Of a stretch of DNA of 64,000 nt, positions 1-9,600 are shown in pieces. The DNA is taken from contig JAPYXD010000555.1 of assembly GCA_030998225.1 (NCBI GenBank), positions 1,364,001 to 1,428,000 on the forward strand, in the 5' to 3' direction. Origin of the DNA: Diplolepis rosae. Taxonomy: Eukaryota; Arthropoda; Insecta; Hymenoptera; Diplolepididae. The notes under the pieces are model-generated. The model was not told where the DNA came from and did not search any database. It worked only from the letters and a program-made list of their open reading frames with translations. Each line of letters starts with the position of its first letter. Within the stretch, counting starts at the first letter, position 1. Made by a program: the position numbers and the translations under genes.

Positions 1-1593
1 TAAAAGTAAAAATATCCAATGCGTTTGCCATCTGCAAATAACTCACGTAACTGTTATTACAAGGATAATTTATGACTTGATGTGATTACCTTGAAAAAAA
101 AAATTATTTTCATAATAATTGATTTTCCATCGTAAATACTACTGGAGAAATAAACACTTCTTTATTACATAAATCAGACTTTATTGCTTGAACATTTATT
201 AAAGCCAAAATCATTGATTTGTTTGAATAATAATTATTTGAATATGATATATAATTCGATAAGCTCCAAAATTATGATAATTGCAAATAATTATAAATTT
301 TATGATCGACTTAATGATCAACAATAATATTTTCAATAAATAAATAAACTTTATTATTATTGCATAGAACTATGCCTTTATGGTTTAAGAACAATCATAA
401 AATTTTATAGAGAACCATATAAATTCTTGGTTGCTGGAAAAAGCAGTATCGACAATAATGAACATTTCAGAAAAGTGTTCAATAATAGCAATTCGACAAT
501 CGTTCAGACCAGTTTTCTCTAATTTCATACAACTCTTCTACTGACATACCATAATGACCTAATTAATGCCTGCAGCATAGTTGGAAAACATTGCAATTAT
601 TACGTAATGAAAATGACATTCCGGCACTTACGTATTACTGGTCATAAAGTTCTCACATGTATGAAATATTTGAAACAATTACGAGTCCGTAAACTTAAAT
701 TCTGCTTCACCTCAGGTATATTTCTGATGTAAAAAATGGCAAATCATCTGTAATGAAATTTATTTTAAAATTCATTAATAATATGCCTGATGCTCTGAAG
801 ATTTTTAAGAGTCTTTAATTAACGATCAAGCATTTTATTTCCTGATAGTAGGCGTATTAAATTTCATGTACAGTGATGTTTATTTATGCCTTTTATTTGT
901 TTCACTAGACTAGCAATTTATTTTGCATTGTGAGTAAAGTATTATGAATTTATAATTATTTTAATACCAAGATACGTCAGAAAACAAGTCATTATATTAG
1001 GTAAGAAAAACGAGAGTAATGATTCCTCATGCAACGAATGTTTCAAGGTAAGAAAACGAATCATTATCCATTGTGACGCGTCAAATAGTATTCTATAAAC
1101 TCATTATTTTTTCAGAAAGTATAATGAAATTGCAATTATTTATAGTCTACGAATGCATCAATATCTATATTATTCAATATTATATGCGTTCAATAATCAT
1201 TCCCATCAAGGAGTTGATAAGATAATGGCACTTGGCACAATTGAATCATTATCATTGCATAATATAGTTGAGAGAGCATTTTATTTGATGCAGCATGCAA
1301 GCTCAGCACATTCTGCACAAGCTAAATTAATCTCTTTAAATGGAAATTTGAATTTAATTACTTGAAATAAATTGATATCATTAAAATTTTAATTTTAATG
1401 GTATAGAGTAAATTTTTATTCTCGTGAATAAAATACATTTCTTGTAGATCCAAATTGAATGACGGAAGTTTAACAAAATATCAATGAGAAATAAGTTCGG
1501 AAAGATATTTACAATGAATATTAGTTAGTTGTTATCTGCTTGTGACTTGTTGTTGCAAACAGCAATTCATGATCTGAGAGAATCCTCGCGGAG
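1..1593. other. AT-rich stretch, no gene recognised
   Basis: Apparently non-coding AT-rich DNA. The longest open frame (1153-1365, +) is low-complexity, matches no family I recognise and lacks splice context. It holds a loose direct repeat around 1003-1065 (GGTAAGAAAA ... GGTAAGAAAA). Nothing else is supported. Confidence 0.6.
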
Positions 1594-1756
1594 TATAAAT
1601 AAAGCTGAAGAACTTGAGCTAAATGTGACAGATCTTCTCGCGTTAAGCTAACGTACGTATCGGCATAACCTGTGGCTGTACACAAAAAACTGTATTTACT
1701 CGAACGGACAGAGTGGGTAGTGAGAGGGACTCGATTTTAAAGGTCAGTGTTTATAT
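1594..1756 (+). promoter_or_regulatory. Candidate TATA box and non-coding first exon of the EcKinase-like gene
   Basis: TATAAATA lies at 1594-1601, so transcription would start near 1625. A good splice donor, GTAAGT, follows at 1757-1762. The ATG exon of the kinase gene is preceded directly by a splice acceptor (TTTTAG at 3361-3366, two bases before the ATG), so an upstream non-coding exon is expected. This segment is the best candidate on the same strand. The intron would be 1757-3366. This is inference: TATA-like strings are common in AT-rich DNA. Confidence 0.35.
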
Positions 1757-2168
1757 GTAAGTGAAATCAATTTTTTAAGGCTAGTAAGAACGGCTGATTG
1801 CAATTCAAGAATATCCCGCTACCCACGCGGAAACAATTAAATAGTTACTCTAAATAATTATATGATTGTGTCAAATAATACAAATAGATGCCCGACCACT
1901 TACAATACCTTTTTCATGGTTGTCACATTCATATAGTTTTTACAGTATGCGTTTTAAAATCAGTTATTTGTAAATTAAAAAGACTACAAAACAATAATTC
2001 AATTCTCTGAATCGATATCACTCTAATTTACCAATACTGAAGAATAGGAACTGATTTTTATCCGCATTTAGTAATGAAAATAGACAAAATTAAGTTATTT
2101 GCGGAAAAGAACTTTTTGAACAACTTATTACATGATACAGATTTTTTTATAACATTTTTTTCTCTTCC

Positions 2169-2433
2169 CGAGTCGAAAAATCGAAGGCCTCATTTGAGCC
2201 TCTGAGACATAATTTTGAGGCTGAAGAGGGGTAAAAGAGGCTCTTCTCGATCGAAGAGGTTCCTGAGCGTTAAAGGAGGTTGAAAAATAAAAAAAAGAGG
2301 CTAAAGAGGGTTAAATGATGACTTAACGATTATCAATAGGTTTTAAAGAGGTTGTGGAGGCTTAAAATGTTTCAAATGAGCTTCAACATCACCAAGAGGC
2401 TCATATGAGGCACTCGAAATTTCGAGCTTCGAG
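2169..2433. repeat. GAGGCT/AAGAGG-rich degenerate repeat with inverted ends
   Basis: A purine-rich tract in which GAGGCT, AAGAGG and AGGTT recur many times. Its ends are inverted relative to each other: the left end carries GGCCTCATTTGAGCCTCT and the right end carries AGAGGCTCATATGAGGC. This gives a partial foldback of about 265 bp. The class is unknown. Confidence 0.5.
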
Positions 2434-2772
2434 TTCAGCAGAAACAAGAATAAAAAAACAAATTTGACGTCCTATAAGTTTGTCCCTTCATATGTCGCTC
2501 ATTGCGAAACCTGCAATTTTTTTTTCAATTGGCGATATCTCTGGTTATAAAAGTTCAAATCATACATATAATTAGTGAAGTGGAAAGCTGAAAAGTGGCT
2601 TTTGTTGGTGGTTTTTTCAGATTTGAAAAATAATAAAAATTCGCGAAGTTATGGGTGCTCAAATAAAGCGAAAAACCGTGTTTTTTGTACTTTTATGTTA
2701 GGATTACTCAAAAACCTGACGAAATGACTCCTATCTTTTCTAGAACAAATTCAACATTTTTTTTGCAGACCT

Positions 2773-2812
2773 GTGTTGTGTCAGCTGTATTGATTGATCA
2801 ATGGCCTTCAAA
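2773..2812. repeat. Fragment of the GGCCATTGATCAACC inverted-repeat family
   Basis: Contains TCAGCTGTATTGATTGATCAATGGCCTT in broken form (TCAGCTGTATTG, then GATCAATGGCCTT). This matches the right end of the element at 30425-30903 (CAGCTGTACTGG ... CCATGGCCTTAA). No matching left end was seen nearby, so it looks like a solo end or decayed copy. Confidence 0.4.
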
Positions 2813-3368
2813 TCAATTGATAATAAGGCTAAAAACAAATTAATGATTTAAAGTAAGAGTTTAGAATCGCCTTATTCGCTTATCTTTTCATTTTTACCAA
2901 ATAATCTTAAAGAATAACTAATAAAAAAATTGAAGAAAGTGATTTCATCATATTAGAGATTCACTAAGTTGTGCTTGTGTGTAAAGTAGAACAAACATAT
3001 ACCTTACACATGCAATTTGTAATTTAAAGATGGAATAACTTTTTAAGTTCTCTTTCACAGAAAAGCCTTTATAAAAACCTTTTGAATCGCTTTTTTGACA
3101 TATCTTTACAATTTGAGCTTAGTAGTTGAAAAATGAAGTTTTTAAAAAATATCTATGATATTTTTAGTACAAGCAAACACATCAATTATGAATGCATTAG
3201 TACTATACTTGGATGGAGTTTTTTCCTATTCTGACTCTGTTTTTCTTCCATTGCGATTTTAATTGAACCAGAATTCTAAAGTTCCTCCAAAATGCTCTCG
3301 CCAATATCGAGAGGAACGATAAGTCTCGTAGTGAACTAGTTTTTCCAATTTTAGTTGTAATTTTAGAA

Positions 3369-3620
3369 ATGGCTTCAGAGACACCACCATGGTTGAATCA
3401 AGATTTTGTGCAGAAGGCCTTAAGGGAAGGGGATGGGGATAACTCTATTGATGTGATAGATATATTTACGAAGCCTGCCACGAATAAAGGTGACAATTAT
3501 ACTAGTAGCATGATTCGAGTTTCGGTAAAATTATCACGACGCCAAGGAAATAGAAAAATCACAGAAAAAAGAACGATTGTTGTTAAAATTTCACCAACTG
3601 AAGGAATTAGTAAAGATTTA
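3369..3620 (+). CDS. EcKinase-like gene, coding exon 1 (84 codons)
   Basis: Runs from ATG 3369 to the donor GTAGGT at 3621, phase 0. It encodes the N-lobe up to the lysine strand (VVKISPTEGISKDL). Reading on past the donor hits a stop within 18 bases. The alternative donor GTATAA at 3625 would put a stop at the start of the next exon, so 3620 is preferred. Confidence 0.9.
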
Positions 3621-6600
3621 GTAGGTATAATTGAATGAATAAAGGTTAAAAGTTTGACTGCTACTCACTAAATAATATATTACGAATAATAAAAACTAAA
3701 ATTGTAGGTTGAAAAATCAGCTCTTTTCAATACTGAAATGTCGATGGTAACAAACACATTGCCAAAGATGAATGCAATCCAGGGAAATGTAAAACCTTTC
3801 AATGCCAGAGGATTGTACGTGCAGCCAGGTGATCCAGCTATCTTAGTTTTTGAAGATCTTGCACCTATGGGATACCGCATGGCAAATCGTCAGGCTGGAC
3901 TTGATTTAGATCACAGTCTAATCGCTATTAGAGCTCTAGCAAGATTTCATGCTTGCTCGGTAGCAGTCTGTGAAAAGGTAGGTATCTTCTAAATATTTTC
4001 ATTTTTTATGTAAAACCAATTTTACAATTTTAGTATTTTCACTACGCTTTATTTATTTTTTTCCTATAAATAAAATAACATAAACATTCATACCTATATT
4101 TCAAGAACATTGCGTTTAACAATATTCGGAATGTTTCAGGAAACTTGATGCGATCAAGTGAATGTCTGTTTAATGAGAACGTTTTCAAAATTCACTTAGA
4201 GATTAATATTTATCAAGGTTCAAAAAGTTTGAGCAATCTTTTAAAAATTAATTATTTATTTAGGTACATTCATACAAAATGATTTTAACCTGAAACATTT
4301 TATTATCACGACCCAACGCTTTAAATTGCTTGAACTTTTCATTGCATTTATTTTAGAGTTTCAGAGTCACTTTATTGTTACAAAATTGAAATAAAAATAT
4401 ATCAGTCTCTTGATCATAAATGTTCAAGAGTTGATTAGATTCTGGAAACGGCAACATTAAGCTTTGTAAAGTCGGTAATTTCAAACACAGTTCGTGAGGC
4501 TATTAAAAAATTAATAATGTATTTTAAAATTCTGAAGGATCGTAATGAAGATGATAAAGATAATGATGAAGTGGAAATAGCTTCCAGGTTGACATCATTG
4601 TATGGACACGGTTGAATCATCATATATAATATACAGTTTCAAAAATTTTATTGAATTTAATGTACAAAAACAAATTTATTATATTTTGTCCTAAGTGTAT
4701 TCTATTTCAGTAGACTTGCATTGTGTATTAATTAAAGTTAATATACAAAAATATTGAAAGCATTACATATTTATATTGAAATTAAAACACTTATATTAAG
4801 TATATAATACACTTAACGAAAAACGTAGTTTAGGACAAATTCAACTAAAAAATTTCTCTTAGTGTATACTATTATTTCAAATTAATAGATTTTTTTTTTA
4901 TTAAACTTAACGTGCATTGTTAAAAACACTTGTGACGGTTCAAAAATTATGCTCTCAGAGCAAATAAATCTCATTTCTCGTACATACACTGTTAGAAATT
5001 TCTTAAAGTTTAATCACTTTCTATTTAATGTGATTGAAAATTCATCCATTTGGTTAATATATCATTCATTTTTTTTTAGAATTCGTTTAATTCTGTTGAA
5101 ATTTCATTTACTTCTTTTAGTAATTTTTAAATTACAGGTATTTCATATGAATAAATTAATTATTTACGAAGAGTATTAGATGAATGTTAAAACTAAATTT
5201 TTTAGTTTCAACTTTATTTCTGGACGTTCTCGCAAAACAGACATTCACATTATTCCAGAAAATTTTCTGCAATATTCAGAAGCAGGATCTATAAAGTTGC
5301 AATGTAATGTTCGTGCAACATTCTAGTTCATTATTTTTTGAGAGAAAAAACATAAGTACTGAACTATGTATACATTATATACAAGTTGAGTGGGGCAACA
5401 ATTTATAACATTAAGGTTAAGCGCACACAACAGTATTACACTGTATTACACACAGAAAAAGGACAACTTTAACATTAGATGCAAAATATTGAGTAAACAG
5501 AATTATTTGCTTAAAACTTATAAAATAACTACCAAAAAAGATAGTCGTAATCCACTGTCTTATTGGTAAAGCGTATTTTATTTATTAATAACCACTTCAG
5601 GGAATCTATTCTTAATAATTTAATCCTTAATTTATAATTTAAGGATAATCACAAGGGGCTTAAAATATATATTTGATGTCATTAAATTATTATGATTCAC
5701 TTCTTAAATAAAAAAGTACATTAATACACAAAGCAGCCATAAATTTTGTTTATTTGCATAAAAAGCTGCTAGGGGCATAAAAAATTTGAGTAAACACAAA
5801 AAACTGACTACTTTATTGAGGAGTGTAGGTTACCATGATATAAAAATTAGATGGGAAACCGCTCATAAAATGTTTGATAGTCACACGGCACGGTTAAAGT
5901 TTAAGTAGATATGTGTAAGGTCGAGGCGCCCTTTGTTGGCAACAGTGACAATAAAAGATCGCGTTTCCGTCCGAGTCTGACTTTTTCCCTTCAACGAGTT
6001 GAACTTGGAGTTTCGATAGAACTTTCAACACCACAAAAAGTATAGTTATAGAAGCAAAGAGAAATTTGAAAAGAGGACAATCAAAGTTCAATATAAAATA
6101 TACATATTTTATTATCCTTCACTATTGCACATGTGCTCCAACGAGAAGAAATGTCATTTTCCAGAAAGGCCTCTGTACCTCTATCGCCAATTAAAATCAC
6201 TAATGACTTTCTACAAATCGGCAAACAAATATATTTTCGTTTTATCAAATTAATATTCCTAACTAATATTCTTGATCAAAGAAAAAAAATTGTATCTTAA
6301 CTTTTCTGCCAGTGAATACTTTATTCAGTCAAGGGAAACTCCAGTTAAAGTTGAAGTCCTACTTTCTTATATCAAAACATTGTATAGATTCGTCATTATC
6401 GAAACATTTTAAATTAAAGTACGTCCTTTAATTATCCAATAACCCATTCACGCTTTAGAAGAGGCTAAAAGATATGAATATTAAATACGTGATTAATTTC
6501 AAAAAGTTTCGATAAAAAAAATAATTTTTAAACGGGTAAGTTTTCTACATTTTGACCTGTTCTTATAGTTTTGTATTTTCATGTTCTCAAATTTCATATT

Positions 6601-9600
6601 TTTGATGCCAATTAGAGAATTATTTACGAACTATACTTCAGTGACTCATTTAGAAAAATAATTTCATATCTTCACAACTAGAATTTTAAAAAATTTGTAA
6701 AATTATCCTTTTAATGAAATTGTAAAACACTTTAAGGAACCAGATCAGAAAAATCTTTATCGTTTGGGTATGTTCAATAACATGAATGTAACGGAAATGA
6801 GTCAATTTTTCAATCAGAGTGTCAGAAATTTCGGCGAGGAAATAAAAAATTGGTCAGAATTCGGTCCTCGGTAAGTACTTTAGATGTATTAGTTAATAAA
6901 CTATGCTTAACTCATATCCTATATTGATACTGATTTATAAGGAAATTTTTAAATATAAAACATAATTTTATACAAAGTTCACGTAATACTTGAGATTCTT
7001 CTTCTACTCAGATCGTTGACAATTCTTTGAATTTTAGGCATTCAGAAAAGGTCGTGAAGTTCGCCGAAAACGCTTACCAAAAAGCAACAGAGGCGATTGC
7101 ATTTCGAGAGGACGAGTTTCATGTGATAAATCACGGTGACTTTTGGGTAAATAACCAGCTCTTCCGGTACGACGACCAAGGAAAAGTGATTGATCACATT
7201 TTCGTAAGTATACATCCTTCCTTTCAGTTACATTTCCCTAAAATAAAATTCGAAATCAAAAATGGTTTTTAAAAATTGCGTGTAAAATAAATTTGGATAT
7301 TTAACCTCAGTTTTAATATATGACTGGTTAATGAACTCGTCCTTTTTTTTCTAAGCCCTCAAGAGGTGTGCCAAATTTCAATCCGATTCGATAATTCTAT
7401 CGAAAGTTATCGTGTCCAAAGACACCGGACAGACAAATCCACACGGAAAAAATTTGTCGCTTAAAAAGTCATTGACTTTGTGTAATACTCGTGGATAGGT
7501 TAGAAAGTCGACTAAATATTATGAACCTCCTTATTGAAGAATATGATAGATAGTCGTCTGAAATATGTACAAAAGTTGAGAAAAAATAAAAAATTTCAAT
7601 TCTAAAATTTAAACGTGAACGATATAAAGTCTTCTTGATAATCGTTGAAAATGTAAAACGTAAATTCGAAAGTTTAAGTGACAGTCGCGGAAAATTTAAA
7701 ACACCGTAGGTTTTATTTTCTCTAAACCAGGCATCGAAAGTCTAAGTGACAGTCGAAGAAAATGTTGAACAGTGTAAAAAGGAAAATATTATTTTCTGTG
7801 ATATGATCCTGCACTTATAGTTAATTATTTTTCACTTTTACGTTACCTATATAATCCTAACATGAACTTACTATTACATTTAACACTGTACATTACAGAA
7901 ACGCAATTTTTTATAAACACTTCGCAGCACCGAGAATCGAACGCTCGCACGCACGCACGCATCCTAACCCAATTCTAATCGCACGCCTTAACCCGCATAG
8001 CAGATACATGTCGTGGAGACATGTGTAAAATATTTCGATCACATTCAGAGTTTGAAGGCAAAACTAAAATAATAGATAAATTTCAAATTTGACATAATAA
8101 TACACTTTATGTTCCTCTGGCGCGTAATCTTGTTTTTACACTACAATTTACAGTAGCGTAATGTCGTGTATTACGATACAGAGGAATGTAATGTAAAAAT
8201 TGAACTGCGCATGTGCCTATGACCATACATTTGCGCGTAATCTTCTTCTTATTCTTCTTCTTCTTCGTACAACGTTAGCACCGTACTGACAAAGCCTTGT
8301 ACATTTGAACTGCGCATGCTCTATTACAATACGCTACTACTACACAAGATCGAGAAAATCAAAATGGCCGGAACTAGTCGCGAAATATCAAGTTCAATGG
8401 ATGAGAATCATAATGAATACTAGATTAGATACGAGTGTACGCATAAAAACTCGTATACGTACCGAAGTCACATAAAATAGAATATGTGCTAATGCACACA
8501 ATTCGGGTAATTACGAGACTCGCCTTTGTCTTTTATTACGCTTCTTATAATTACGCCTCGGCTTTGTCTCGGCTTCGATCTCCTGCGAGCATTGTCGCTC
8601 GTCGCGTAATAACCCTCATTATGCGCCTAGGCACATAATATACTATTATTCTGAAAAATGTGCAATTAACAAAATTTTGAAAATGCCTTACATTTTCAAA
8701 AAGTTTCAACTTAAACAATTCTTTTTCTATTACAATACTTGTTAAAACTTTGTTAATGTAAAAAAATAACTATAATTTCTACTTTTAATATTCCACTTTT
8801 GAAAATACATAACCTTAATTTTTTGTTTTATTTAAACATTTCTTTTTTGAATCCACATACTAAACATTTCTATCGGTAAAATGGTATATTATTTGTAAAA
8901 ATAAACAAAATTATCAAAACAGAAAATCTATAAACTTCTAACTTTATGATGTCACTTATATTTACAGCTATAATAGAACAGTATAATATATTAAATGATA
9001 CTTAACTTATTAAATGATAATATTTGTTGAATCAAGGTAAACATATATTTACTTGGAACTAATTCTTCAATGTATGCTTCAATCCAGATTCGAACGAAAT
9101 CAAACGACACGTAATCTCAAAATCTAACCAAAATTATTACAAAAACAAAAAGGCGAGCCGCATTGTCTGCTGCGCGATGCTACGAATTACGTTTTTACGC
9201 ATCGCTGTTTGCGACTGTCAAGAAAATTTTAGAAGACGACATATAAAATCTGATGGACTTTAGAATACAATTTACAAAACTATTTGTTTGAATTACTTTC
9301 ATTTCAAATTATTAGATGGTCTTTTCAAATCTATGACAAATGAATCCAAAGATTATGAAACTTTTCATTACTTCTTAGAAAAGATCAGTTAGTGTTTAAA
9401 ATACTTTTATAATAATAAATACGCGACTTTTTTTCTTCGACCTTGTTTTTTAAAAGTTATTCGCCTTTTTTCTACTATTTCCTACAAGTCATTGAAACCT
9501 TACAAGACTTTCTCCTATTTTACTACCCTGGCAGGGTACTGGTGCAACATCGGCATGGACACTAACATAGTACTGGTTAGACCCCTAAAGATAAGTCAAC

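Noticed and set aside
1153..1365. 70-codon open frame on the plus strand
   Set aside because: Low-complexity translation, no family resemblance and no splice or promoter context.
3625..3630. Alternative donor GTATAA for kinase exon 1
   Set aside because: It would give phase 1 and an immediate stop in exon 2; the donor at 3621 keeps the frame.
4439..4612. Possible extra exon of the kinase gene (open stretch after an AG)
   Set aside because: It ends in a stop without a donor, and exon 2 joins exon 3 directly in the normal family pattern.
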